Below are positions 18,357-26,772 of a stretch of DNA of 64,000 nt, piece by piece. The position numbers and the translations under genes were made by a program. The notes under the pieces are model-generated. The model had not been told where the DNA came from. It saw only the letters and a program-made list of their open reading frames with translations, and searched no databases. The first letter of the stretch is position 1; every line of letters starts with the position of its first letter. Source of the stretch: Bacteroides sp. M10 (GTDB lineage Bacteria > Bacteroidota > Bacteroidia > Bacteroidales > Bacteroidaceae); assembly GCF_014334015.1 (NCBI RefSeq), contig NZ_CP060488.1, positions 6,681,935 through 6,745,934 of the forward strand, given 5' to 3'.

Positions 18357-21300
18357 TTAAAATTTAACATTAAGTCCAAATGAATATACTCTTGCCACAG
18401 GATAAGCACGACCACTGCCGTCTCCGGTATATTCCGGATCCCATCCGCCTTTCATCTTTGTGAAAGTCAACGGGTTCTGCACGCTGGCAAAAATTCTCAA
18501 ATTCTTGACATAGAGTTTTTTCATCCATTGCTGCGGGAAAGTATATCCGATCTGCGCATTTTTCAGACGCAAATATTTAGCGTCCTGAATCCAGAAATCT
18601 GATTTTGCAGCATTATTAGCAGATTCCGCTCCCATTGTCAGACGGGGATAAGTAGCATCCGGATTATTCGGAGTCCAACGATCCTGATGGAAATCCATTA
18701 CCGGACCTTCATTATTATTATGGAAAGCCTCAACAGATTCCCCACGCATCCACTTGTTACGTTTTCCCACTCCTTGCCACATCATAGAGAAATCAAATCC
18801 TTTATATTCCAGCCCATAAGTAAAGCCGAAAGTATATCTCGGAAAATCATTGCCTACGATAAAACGGTCATCATCCGGCTTAATCACACCATCGCCATTT
18901 TTATCCAGATAGCGGATATCTCCCGGTTTCGGTGTAATACCTTCCAAATGGGGTCCTTTCTGACATTCTTCCTCATTCTGGAAAAATCCGTCTGAACGAT
19001 ATGCGTAATAAGAATACAAAGGATAACCTTCCTTAATAATGGTCTGTACATCGGAACCACCGATAATCTCCGTGCCGCGCGTATCTATTACTTCATTAAA
19101 GCTATCTGAAATATTTCCGGCAAAGTTATGCACAACCGGACCGGTTTTCAGGCGATAATTCACAGACAGCTCCCATCCTCTTGTCTCTACCTTACCAGCA
19201 TTCTGAATCGGCGCACCATTACCAAACAGTCCGGGAACCGGTAAATTCACCAAAATATCTTTTGTACGATTATTGAAGCAGTCAAAAGTAATATTCAAAT
19301 CATTATTCAATAACCCCAATTCAAAACCGATATTAGCCATACGGGTAGTTTCCCACTTTAGATCGGGATTTGCAGAAGCAAATTCAGCCGTCTGCGCCAG
19401 CTTGTCGCCGAAACTGATACCGTTCTTTACAGACACCGTCTGCATATATTGATAAGCACCAATACGGTTATTACCTACCAATCCCCAAGAACCTCTGATT
19501 TTCAAAGAAGGAACATACGGTTTCAATACAGACCAGAATTTTTCTTCCGAAATACGCCATCCTGCAGAGAAAGAAGGGAAGACTCCCGAACGGTTTCCTT
19601 TAGCAAAATAAGAAGAGTAGTCATTACGGATATTAAATTCCAGTAAATATTTCTCATCATAATTGTAAGTGGCTCTTGCAAAACCGGAATAGATAGCCCA
19701 GTCACTTGCCGAACCAGTATTGCTTACCTTATCACCACTCAAATCACCTACAAAAATGTCGTATTTAGAATCTTCCGTCAAGCGGCTGGTAGAGAATTGT
19801 TTTTCAGAGAAACCTTCATAAGCATAACCCAGTAATCCACCGATAGAGTGCTTTCCTATCTTCGTATTATAAGTCACCATCAGATTGGTAGTGATATTCT
19901 TAGAGCGGTAGAACTGTTCGGTCAACTTGTTTTCCGAATCTCCCGTACCTTCAAAAGCTTTCCGGTTTTCATGCAATTTATTATTCCACACGCGTCCACC
20001 AGCACTTCCTATCAGTTTCAATCCTTTATATACTTCCCATTCGGCTTGTATAGTTCCCAACAATTCGTCGTTTACATTCTGGCGATAACCACCTTCTTCC
20101 AAACGTTGCAAACCGTTTGAGTTACTTCCGGCAGGATAATTATAACTGCCATCCTCATTTTTGATCGGATAAATCGGCGGCATACGGTTTGCCTGCTCGA
20201 TAATCCATTCCGTCCAGTAAGCATGTTCTTTAATGTCATTACGGGCAAACTGTGAAGTCAGATTCAACGTAAAATTATTCGTCACCTTATGGCTTACATT
20301 CAAACGGGCGTTGTAGCGTTTGTAGCCATAATCCGGCCCCTTGAACATACTGCTCTGATCTAAATATCCCAGAGAAGCCATATAAGACAGTTGGTCATTT
20401 CCTCCTGTCATTGAAACGCTGTGTGAGCTTTGAGGAGAATTGCGGTTATACAGTTCTTTCACCCAATTCACATTCGGGCCGCCATTTCGATATTGTGCAA
20501 TCTGTTCGGGAGTGAATTTTGCCGATCTTCCCGAATTAACCGCCGCTTCATTATATAATTCCGCATATACCCATGAATCCGCAATTTTAGGCAGCGAAGT
20601 AGGTTGCTGAACACCATACATAAAATCATAGGAAATTTCCACCTTACCGGCTTTTCCTTTCTTTGTAGTTACAAGCACTACACCATTAGAAGCGCGTGAA
20701 CCGTAAATCGCAGTAGAAGAAGCATCTTTCAAAATAGAAACTTGTTCAATATCTGCCGGATTCAAATTAGCCAGCGATCCTTCAATTCCATCAATTATCA
20801 CCAACGGATCATTATTATTCATCGTATTCAATCCGCGGATGTTTATAGAAGGCACGCTACCCGGTGTAGAAGTTCCCTGCTGGATAACCAAACCGGGAGT
20901 AGTTCCCTGCATAGCCTCCAGAACGTTGGCAATAGGTTTTCCTTCCAATTCGTCCGTTGAAAGAGAAGAAACAGCTCCTGTCAGATTCACTTTCTTCTGT
21001 ACGCCGTAGCCCACTACTACCACATCTTTCAACGCAACCACGTCCGACTTCAGCACCACATTAATCAATGTACGACCGTTCACCGGAACTTCCTGTGTTT
21101 CATATCCAATTGAGGAAACTACCAATACCGCTTTTGAAGCAACATTCAGTGTAAAATTTCCGTCCATATCCGTAGCCGTACCCGTAGATACCCCTTTCAC
21201 CAGTACGGTAGCCCCAATCACGGGCTCTCCGTCTGCCATCACTTTACCTTTCACTGTGATTGTATTAGATTGCGCATACAGTTCGAAACCAACAGCCACA

Positions 21301-21404
21301 TTCATACAAACAATCAACATAACAGCCAATAATTGCCAACTCGAAAATACCGTTCCAAAAAGCCGGCGGGCAAATTGCGCGTTCAATAGATTAGATTGTT
21401 TCAT
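18357..21404 (-). CDS. SusC/RagA-family TonB-dependent oligosaccharide transporter
   Basis: Outer-membrane importer of 1015 residues. A long signal peptide ending LYAQSN is followed by a CarboxypepD_reg-like domain (ITVKGKVMADGEPVIGATVL), a TonB-box-like DVVVVGYGVQKKVNLTGAVS, the plug with INIRGLNTMNNNDPLVIIDG, and the beta barrel ending in RVYSFGLNVKF with the terminal aromatic residue expected of outer-membrane barrels. No extra N-terminal STN domain is present, so it is unlikely to signal to an anti-sigma factor; that agrees with GntR control. It pairs with SusD downstream. Confidence 0.96.
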   Translation of the reverse strand: MKQSNLLNAQFARRLFGTVFSSWQLLAVMLIVCMNVAVGFELYAQSNTITVKGKVMADGEPVIGATVLVKGVSTGTATDMDGNFTLNVASKAVLVVSSIGYETQEVPVNGRTLINVVLKSDVVALKDVVVVGYGVQKKVNLTGAVSSLSTDELEGKPIANVLEAMQGTTPGLVIQQGTSTPGSVPSINIRGLNTMNNNDPLVIIDGIEGSLANLNPADIEQVSILKDASSTAIYGSRASNGVVLVTTKKGKAGKVEISYDFMYGVQQPTSLPKIADSWVYAELYNEAAVNSGRSAKFTPEQIAQYRNGGPNVNWVKELYNRNSPQSSHSVSMTGGNDQLSYMASLGYLDQSSMFKGPDYGYKRYNARLNVSHKVTNNFTLNLTSQFARNDIKEHAYWTEWIIEQANRMPPIYPIKNEDGSYNYPAGSNSNGLQRLEEGGYRQNVNDELLGTIQAEWEVYKGLKLIGSAGGRVWNNKLHENRKAFEGTGDSENKLTEQFYRSKNITTNLMVTYNTKIGKHSIGGLLGYAYEGFSEKQFSTSRLTEDSKYDIFVGDLSGDKVSNTGSASDWAIYSGFARATYNYDEKYLLEFNIRNDYSSYFAKGNRSGVFPSFSAGWRISEEKFWSVLKPYVPSLKIRGSWGLVGNNRIGAYQYMQTVSVKNGISFGDKLAQTAEFASANPDLKWETTRMANIGFELGLLNNDLNITFDCFNNRTKDILVNLPVPGLFGNGAPIQNAGKVETRGWELSVNYRLKTGPVVHNFAGNISDSFNEVIDTRGTEIIGGSDVQTIIKEGYPLYSYYAYRSDGFFQNEEECQKGPHLEGITPKPGDIRYLDKNGDGVIKPDDDRFIVGNDFPRYTFGFTYGLEYKGFDFSMMWQGVGKRNKWMRGESVEAFHNNNEGPVMDFHQDRWTPNNPDATYPRLTMGAESANNAAKSDFWIQDAKYLRLKNAQIGYTFPQQWMKKLYVKNLRIFASVQNPLTFTKMKGGWDPEYTGDGSGRAYPVARVYSFGLNVKF

Positions 21405-21445
21405 AAAATATTTTATATTTGAATTAATAGAAGAGTTATCATGTA

Positions 21446-22555
21446 TTATAAGATATTAAGTTGGGACAAAGCAAAAGAATAAGCTCCCAAAGCGACCGCC
21501 CTGCTTGCCCCCAGAGAAGAAACGGCAATACCTATTTTCTTATGACAGGCATACTGCACCTGCCTCTCCGAAAATGGGATTTTCACCATCTTGTCCTTTT
21601 CTTCCAAGAATTTATCCCATGCTTCTTTTTCAGCCAGATTGAACACCTCCATCTGCAAACAAGGGAAAGAAGCTCCTGCAAAAGTGCCAATCTGTCGATT
21701 CATTTCATTCATGATTCCCGGAAGTATGTATTTAGCCGCTCCGGCCACTCCTCCGCCAATCACCACCAGACCGTCTACAATATTCAATGCACGGATAATG
21801 GCATCACCCGCCATTTCTCCCAATTCATTGAAACTCCGGACAGCAGCCTGCCGGTCTCCCTCTGCCGTTCCTTCGGCAATATCAAAAATATCTTTGGGAG
21901 TCAAAGCAGAAGCATCCTTTCCTGTCAGTTCCTGATATACTCGTCTGACGGCCCTGATACTGACACTTTCTTCCGCAATCATTTCGGGATATTTCTTGTT
22001 CCGCATAATCCAGACGTCGCCGCCGCAACCGTTATCTCCGGTCAGTAACCGGTTGTCAATCACCACTCCGGCACCAAATCCCGTACCCAGTGTTATTCCG
22101 AGCAGATTTTTATATACCTTACTGCTGCCTGCCTCTTTCAGACGCTTATTTACTTCGGGTAAAGTGCCCGCCAAAGCTTCACCATAGGCGAACAAATTAC
22201 CGTCATTATTAATAAAAACCGGAATACCAAATTGCTCTTTCAAATAAGGTCCGAGTGCCACTCCTCCCCTGAAAGCCGGGAAGTTAGGCAAGTCACCAAT
22301 AATTCCATGCTCATAGTCAGCAGGCCCGGGGAAAGCAAAACTGATAGCTACCGGGAGTTTAGGCAATCGTTTTTCAACTTCCAGGAAGCCTTCTACAAGA
22401 ACAGACAAGCAACGCTCCAAGTCATCGGACGCTGCCGGAAGGCAAATAGGTTCCACTATTTCGCGACAGTCCTGTATGGCTGAAAACACAAAATTAGTGC
22501 CTCCCGCATCAAGCGTCATTACGATTCGTTCATCATGTTCGTACATAGTTTTCAA
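21446..22555 (-). CDS. ROK-family sugar kinase, probable manno/glucokinase
   Basis: Cytoplasmic ATP-dependent sugar kinase of 369 residues. The phosphate-binding motif is MTLDAGGTNFVFSA (about 13-26), with FPGPADYEHGIIGDLPNFPA, the sugar-binding INNDGNLFAYGEA and LGITLGTGFGAGVV, and an adenosine motif VIGGGVAGAA. The zinc motif of many ROK proteins (CxCGxxGCxE) is absent; GDNGCGGDVW stands near the place. It lies between SusC (42 bases) and the phosphomannose isomerase-like gene (29 bases), which points to phosphorylation of mannose to mannose-6-phosphate. Substrate choice is inferred. Confidence 0.85.
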   Translation of the reverse strand: MKTMYEHDERIVMTLDAGGTNFVFSAIQDCREIVEPICLPAASDDLERCLSVLVEGFLEVEKRLPKLPVAISFAFPGPADYEHGIIGDLPNFPAFRGGVALGPYLKEQFGIPVFINNDGNLFAYGEALAGTLPEVNKRLKEAGSSKVYKNLLGITLGTGFGAGVVIDNRLLTGDNGCGGDVWIMRNKKYPEMIAEESVSIRAVRRVYQELTGKDASALTPKDIFDIAEGTAEGDRQAAVRSFNELGEMAGDAIIRALNIVDGLVVIGGGVAGAAKYILPGIMNEMNRQIGTFAGASFPCLQMEVFNLAEKEAWDKFLEEKDKMVKIPFSERQVQYACHKKIGIAVSSLGASRAVALGAYSFALSQLNIL

Positions 22556-22583
22556 GATATTAGATGATTGAATTATTTCATTA

Positions 22584-24314
22584 TTAAAAGCGTACGTAGG
22601 CTTTTATCGTTACACATTCTTCTCCTGCCGATTTACCATACGGGGCAATGGTATATTCTTTCACTCCGGCAGGAATGATAAATGTTTCCGCATAATGCAC
22701 CACGAAAGGTTCAAAGGCGTGAGTAGGACTCTCAACAACGGCCTCTTCTCCCTCCAGCAGATTCAGCACATTTACACTGTCGTTTGTGTGATGCAGCACC
22801 GGTGACGAGAAACGGTGACGGCGGGTTTCGATAAATTCATTCGGATGCAATCCGGTACGTTCCTCAATCCACCCATCTCCGGAAGCCACTTCTTTAAACT
22901 GGTTGCGAAGATGTTCATTTACATATTCCGTATCCCGGTTCCAGTTGATTACGCATTTACCACGTTCCACATTGATTGGGCGTGGTTTTCCATCCAGTCC
23001 CAGACGTTGCCAGTCCCATAGTTTGAAAGTAAAGAGGTTCGGAGTCGAACTTATTTCAAGCACCATGCTATTCGCACCGGAACAATGAATCGTTCCTCCC
23101 GGAATCAGGAAGTGATCGTGTTTCTTTGTCGGAATCTTGTTGACATACTTTTCTGCGTCGAACACCAATTCACCTTTTTGTGCCTTACGCAAATCGTCGA
23201 TCATCGCTTCTTTATCAACACCCGTTTTCACTCCCAGATAAACTACGGCATCTTCTTCCGCGTCTACCATGTAGTAGCTTTCATCCTGTGTATAGTACAT
23301 ACCGAAACTATCACGGATAAATTGAGTGGTAGGATGTACCTGCAAACTCAAATTACCTCCACCTATCGTATCCAAAAAGTCGAAACGGATGGGGAAGTCT
23401 TTTCCAAAGCGTGCTTCCACCGGTTCGCCAAGCAACTCTTTACTTTTCAGCAAAACCAAATCGACCGAAGGAAGTTCGAAGCGCACTCCGTTCACCTCAA
23501 AATAGAGGCTGTTTTCTTCGGGCACACAGTCAAAGCACCAGCCAAAATTTTCGCGTTCACGATCCAAGTCGCAAACTTCTTTCATCCATTGACCACCCCA
23601 GGGAGCCGGATCGAAGAAAGGAACTACCCGGAACGGTGTTTTCACCGTTGCCTCTACCCCTTTAAAGAAAGTATCCTTATCAATCATCTTCGGTGTTCCG
23701 GCCACATGGGTGTCAATCCAGAATTCTACCCTGTCAAACAATCTTTCCTTATACCTATCACATACTCTCCAATCATTGAAATAGCCTCTCTTGTATTGCA
23801 AAGAAACGGCATCTTTCCGATTGTCTATCCCTAAAGCTTTTACCTCATGCCGACGGAAACGTTGTTGAATTTCCCAACGTGCCATATCCGCATATACAAT
23901 CATCGCATCCTGCGGAGCCACCATGGCAGCTCCCGTACCTATTATTACAATAGTATCCTCCGCTTCACTAATTTGCTTTTGCGCAGCAGCCAATTTATCC
24001 GCATCAAAATAATCTTCCAGCTTCAAATTGGTCACATAGCCAAACAACACATCTTCCGTCATGAAGCGTTCCGTCAAAGTTTGGATCTCTTGTTCCGGTT
24101 TCATCAAATCACGTACATTCATCACCTTTCCGGAGAATTCTTTTGAAAAAGCATCCAGCACTTCTTCTTCATATACTCCAGTATATAAATCCACTGCCAG
24201 CACTTTTCTTGCATCCATTTGCTTTTTTAACACAGAAATGATAGCATCCCAACCCTGAACAAGCATCCCCGTCAACTTCGTAGAAGGAAATTTATCATAA
24301 TTAGCTTTTCTCAT
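22584..24314 (-). CDS. Class I mannose-6-phosphate isomerase-like protein with N-terminal extension
   Basis: Probable interconversion of mannose-6-phosphate and fructose-6-phosphate, the step after the ROK kinase. The 576-residue protein has a cupin-type isomerase half from about residue 215: TPFRVVPFFDPAPWGGQWM, metal-site candidates in LSLQVHPTTQFI, the Glu of YTQDESYYMVDA and the His of PGGTIHCSGA. The first 210 residues are an extra domain with TIVIIGTGAAMVAP; they look like an alpha/beta fold but lack a Walker motif, and I cannot assign them. Ordinary ManA proteins are about 320-390 residues. First gene of the operon, 141 bases from the divergent GntR gene. Confidence 0.8.
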   Translation of the reverse strand: MRKANYDKFPSTKLTGMLVQGWDAIISVLKKQMDARKVLAVDLYTGVYEEEVLDAFSKEFSGKVMNVRDLMKPEQEIQTLTERFMTEDVLFGYVTNLKLEDYFDADKLAAAQKQISEAEDTIVIIGTGAAMVAPQDAMIVYADMARWEIQQRFRRHEVKALGIDNRKDAVSLQYKRGYFNDWRVCDRYKERLFDRVEFWIDTHVAGTPKMIDKDTFFKGVEATVKTPFRVVPFFDPAPWGGQWMKEVCDLDRERENFGWCFDCVPEENSLYFEVNGVRFELPSVDLVLLKSKELLGEPVEARFGKDFPIRFDFLDTIGGGNLSLQVHPTTQFIRDSFGMYYTQDESYYMVDAEEDAVVYLGVKTGVDKEAMIDDLRKAQKGELVFDAEKYVNKIPTKKHDHFLIPGGTIHCSGANSMVLEISSTPNLFTFKLWDWQRLGLDGKPRPINVERGKCVINWNRDTEYVNEHLRNQFKEVASGDGWIEERTGLHPNEFIETRRHRFSSPVLHHTNDSVNVLNLLEGEEAVVESPTHAFEPFVVHYAETFIIPAGVKEYTIAPYGKSAGEECVTIKAYVRF

Positions 24315-24336
24315 ATTATAGTTGTTTTTAATTTTA

Positions 24337-24350
24337 TATGTTCATACATA
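24337..24350. promoter_or_regulatory. Candidate GntR operator in the divergent control region
   Basis: TATGTTCATACATA lies between the mannan operon and the gntR gene, 23 bases before the isomerase start. It is an imperfect palindrome (TATGT..ACATA), and the same 14 bases occur once more just after gntR at 25189-25202. An exact 14-base repeat flanking a regulator gene suggests its binding site. Confidence 0.5.
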
Positions 24351-24455
24351 TTTTAGATTGTGCAAATATATAGATTTTATTTTTATTCCAAACAAAACTT
24401 GGATTATTTTTTGATAAATCTTATATTTGCTGAAAATAAACCAATCAGGATAGAT

Positions 24456-25184
24456 ATGAAAATAGACCATAGCAGTGACAAACCTCTTCATATTCAGGCA
24501 GAAGAGATACTTAGAAGACTCATAGAATCTGAAGAGTACAAAAACGGGAAGCTATTTCCCAATGAAGTCGAATTGTCTGAACAATTACACATTTCAAGGA
24601 ACACATTAAGACAAGCTATCAACAAACTCGTATTTGAGGGACTTCTGGTACGAAAGAAAGGATACGGAACGAAAGTGGTAAAGAAAGGTATCGTAGGCGG
24701 AGTAAAGAACTGGCTTAGTTTCTCGCAGGAAATGAAGATGTTAGGTATCGAAATTCGTAATTTCGAACTACATATCAGTTTGAAACGTCCGACTGAAGAA
24801 ATCGGCACATTCTTTAATTTAGGTTCTAACCCTGATGCCCGCTGCGTAGTAATGGAGCGCGTCAGAGGAAAAAAGGAATACCCGTTTGTCTACTTTATCT
24901 CTTATTTCAACCCGAACATTCCATTGACTGGAGAAGAAGACTACACACGCCCATTATATGAAATGCTGGAAACTCAATATAACATAGTGGTAAAAACCAG
25001 CAAGGAGGAGATTTCAGCGAGACTTGCAGGGGAATTTATCGCAGAAAAACTGGAAATAAAATCCAGCGATCCTATATTAATAAGGAAAAGATTTGTTTAT
25101 GATGTGAACGGAGTGCCGATTGAATACAACATCGGATACTACCGGGCAGACAGTTTTACTTATACAATAGAGGCGGAAAGATAA
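24456..25184 (+). CDS. GntR-family regulator with UTRA ligand domain
   Basis: Transcription factor of 242 residues: an N-terminal winged helix (about 1-70; KPLHIQAEEILRRLIESEEY, then LSEQLHISRNTLRQAINKLV) and a C-terminal UTRA/HutC-type effector domain (PDARCVVMERVRGKKEYPFV to the end; ISARLAGEFIAEKLEIKSSD, VPIEYNIGYYRADSF). The ATG at 24456 gives the canonical N-terminus; the frame is open upstream to 24360 but that stretch is AT-rich and not conserved-looking. It is divergent from the mannan operon and is its likely repressor, with a sugar phosphate such as mannose-6-phosphate as plausible effector. Most Bacteroides glycan loci use SusR, HTCS or ECF factors instead. Confidence 0.88.
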   Translation: MKIDHSSDKPLHIQAEEILRRLIESEEYKNGKLFPNEVELSEQLHISRNTLRQAINKLVFEGLLVRKKGYGTKVVKKGIVGGVKNWLSFSQEMKMLGIEIRNFELHISLKRPTEEIGTFFNLGSNPDARCVVMERVRGKKEYPFVYFISYFNPNIPLTGEEDYTRPLYEMLETQYNIVVKTSKEEISARLAGEFIAEKLEIKSSDPILIRKRFVYDVNGVPIEYNIGYYRADSFTYTIEAER

Positions 25185-25188
25185 AGAG

Positions 25189-25202
25189 TATGTTCATACA
25201 TA
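25189..25202. promoter_or_regulatory. Second copy of the candidate GntR operator
   Basis: Exact repeat of the 14-base TATGTTCATACATA found at 24337-24350, five bases after the gntR stop codon. A second site downstream of the gene would allow looping or a roadblock; alternatively it is a chance repeat of an AT-rich palindrome. Confidence 0.4.
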
Positions 25203-25210
25203 CACGATAT

Positions 25211-25265
25211 AAAAAGACTATTTTAAAGGCCGAAATTCTTATCTTCCTTTAAAATAGTCTTTTTA
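25211..25265. terminator. Bidirectional intrinsic terminator between gntR and the minus-strand regulator
   Basis: AAAAAGACTATTTTAAAGG (25211-25229) and its exact reverse complement (25246-25264) form a 19-bp stem with A- and T-runs at both ends, so it can end transcripts from either side. Convergent genes flank it (25184 and 25304). Confidence 0.88.
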
Positions 25266-25303
25266 CATTCCATTTCTTTGCATTATGCTTTATCCATTAT
25301 TTA

Positions 25304-26122
25304 TCATCTCTTCTCAAACCGACCAACAGAGTGTCCGGCAAGAATCCGATCCAGACTTTCATCCACAACACCTATCATCTGAAGCTTGGACAATAAATGA
25401 TAATAGGAGATTTTTCCTACTCCTTCTATTCTCAACATACTTTTCCATCCTCTTCCCGATACTATTTCCAACAAATCTTTTACCGTTCGAACATCTTGAT
25501 TATACAAAACATTAGCCAGCCGAGTATCAGCTACTTTACAAACGGGTAATTGAAGTATCCACTCCTCCTGCTCAATATTTATATTCTTATTATTATCTGA
25601 CAAAGATAGAAAACGAGCATTGATAGCACGTTTTCGATAAGTAGCCAATATATCTTTCTTCAGTTTTAATCCTTTAAGTATAGAGTTATAAATTTGCAAT
25701 GCCTTTTGATAGGTAATTCGATGCCTACCAGCCACTTTCTCTACTGATTCTCCTGTAGAAATAGAATAGAAAACATTGCGGGTAACAGGGTGAAGAATCA
25801 ATGCTGCCAGTTCACGAATGATTATTTCATATAGAGGTTTACAAGTCTTCTGTGTTCTCAACACATACAGTAGATCATCGTATCTGGAAATGATAAAGTC
25901 ACGTTCCAATTTCTTTTCTTCTACGATTTTAGAAAGGTAATCTGCTTCTAAACCAAGTCTTTTGTGAGCTTCCAGATAAGCATCCAAACTCTCATCATCC
26001 AAAAACAACTGATCGTCGATTCGGGAACTCGTAATGTATCCAAGATTTGCCCAATTCTTTAAAATAGCTTCTTGAATGTCGTGTCTTTCGGACATCTGTT
26101 TTGTTGTGAGCCAATTTGCCAT
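25304..26122 (-). CDS. Predicted DNA-binding regulator with sigma-region-4-like and alpha-CTD-like segments
   Basis: Unrecognised protein of 272 residues. The N-terminus (WLTTKQMSERHDIQEAILKNW) resembles a MerR/excisionase-type winged helix. The middle (about 105-155; ESVEKVAGRHRITYQKALQI) looks like a sigma-70 region 4 or LuxR-type helix-turn-helix. The C-terminus (about 205-255; TRLANVLYNQDVRTVKDLLE, then LRIEGVGKISYYHLLSKL) has the helix-hairpin-helix pattern of the RNA polymerase alpha C-terminal domain. The ATG at 26122 follows a hairpin and seven Ts directly, leaving no room for a ribosome-binding site if that terminator acts; a start at 26098 is possible. Function unknown; a transcription regulator is the best guess. 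Confidence 0.65.
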   Translation of the reverse strand: MANWLTTKQMSERHDIQEAILKNWANLGYITSSRIDDQLFLDDESLDAYLEAHKRLGLEADYLSKIVEEKKLERDFIISRYDDLLYVLRTQKTCKPLYEIIIRELAALILHPVTRNVFYSISTGESVEKVAGRHRITYQKALQIYNSILKGLKLKKDILATYRKRAINARFLSLSDNNKNINIEQEEWILQLPVCKVADTRLANVLYNQDVRTVKDLLEIVSGRGWKSMLRIEGVGKISYYHLLSKLQMIGVVDESLDRILAGHSVGRFEKR

Positions 26123-26162
26123 AAAAAAACGGAACTAGATTAATAATATTAACTAGTTCCGT
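26123..26162 (-). terminator. Intrinsic terminator ending directly at the regulator start codon
   Basis: On the minus strand ACGGAACTAG pairs perfectly with CTAGTTCCGT, extended by TTAATA/TATTAA inside, and is followed by seven Ts that touch the ATG at 26122. It is the 3' end of the structured RNA described at 26123-26373. Part of its first arm can instead pair with an upstream segment (26158-26187). Confidence 0.85.
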
Positions 26163-26373
26163 ACCTTTTATTATAAAAGAGTACGGAGCTGTCACAATCC
26201 CGCCAGTAGGAGGTTGTAGCGAACACCCAACACACACGGGCAGACAGCCCGTACCCTATGAGAAGTCATAGAAGTACAGGCGTCTTCCCGGCGTGAGTTT
26301 AAAAATTCGCTACAATTTCCTACTGGGCCGAGGAAACACACAATCGCATACCATAAAACGGCATGCTACGTTC
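26123..26373 (-). ncRNA. Structured RNA with 6S-like rod architecture (6S RNA candidate or attenuator leader)
   Basis: On the minus strand, with promoter and terminator of its own. After a 5' hairpin (GCATGCC..GGTATGC) a long helix joins 26306-26326 to 26203-26223 (CCAGTAGG..CCTACTGG and TTGTAGCGAA..TTCGCTACAA, with one 2x2 mismatch). Inside is a large open bubble, then a second rod: CGGGAAGAC/GTCTGCCCG, GCCTGTAC/GTACGGGC and CTATGA/TCATAG closed by CTTC. A closing stem, central bubble and terminal stem are the layout of 6S RNA, which binds RNA polymerase. A hairpin at 26158-26187 and the terminator follow. I did not recognise a conserved 6S sequence, so a cis-acting leader for the regulator gene remains possible. 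Confidence 0.65.
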
Positions 26374-26379
26374 CAATGA

Positions 26380-26412
26380 CAAAGGTACAAATACTTTTCG
26401 GAAAACAACAAA
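26380..26412 (-). promoter_or_regulatory. Promoter of the structured RNA
   Basis: On the minus strand TACCTTTG (26387-26380) fits the -7 consensus, and TTTG (26412-26409, part of TTTGTTG) lies 21 bases upstream as a -33 element. Transcription would start near 26373, at the 5' hairpin of the structured RNA. Confidence 0.75.
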
Positions 26413-26772
26413 AGAGAGCCGCAAATGTTTTAGGAAAATCAAAGACAAAACAAGTTCTGCTACATATCTCCATTTTCCGACAGACTATCAATCACATAAT
26501 CATGGATACAAAAAACGATTTATCTGTAACCTGATAGTGACTGCCTCTTACTTATCCTAACATTAGATTAGAAAGCCATTCATTTGTATGAAATAATTCT
26601 CACCATTCTTTGTATGATTCAGTCCTCTGTTTCTTCTCTTACACAAAATACATTTTCACCTATTCTTATTTATTTGCGCAGATTTTCGATAATTTTGTTT
26701 GATTTTACAGTTTATTTTCGTAGTCTTGTATTTCAAAACAAAACACCTTGAAGACATATATCTATTTTGATT
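26413..26772. other. AT-rich gap without a recognised gene
   Basis: I see no supported gene here. The only signal is TAATTTTG at 26690-26697, a possible -7 box for the plus-strand operon starting at 26773, without a well-spaced -33 partner. Confidence 0.4.

Noticed and set aside
23085..23834. Plus-strand frame of 249 codons
   Set aside because: Antisense to the isomerase-like gene (22584-24314), which has clear cupin motifs and operon context; no motif in the antisense product.
26363..26560. Short plus-strand frame across the ncRNA promoter
   Set aside because: It overlaps a well-formed promoter and the 5' hairpin of the structured RNA, and the product is a charged low-quality sequence.
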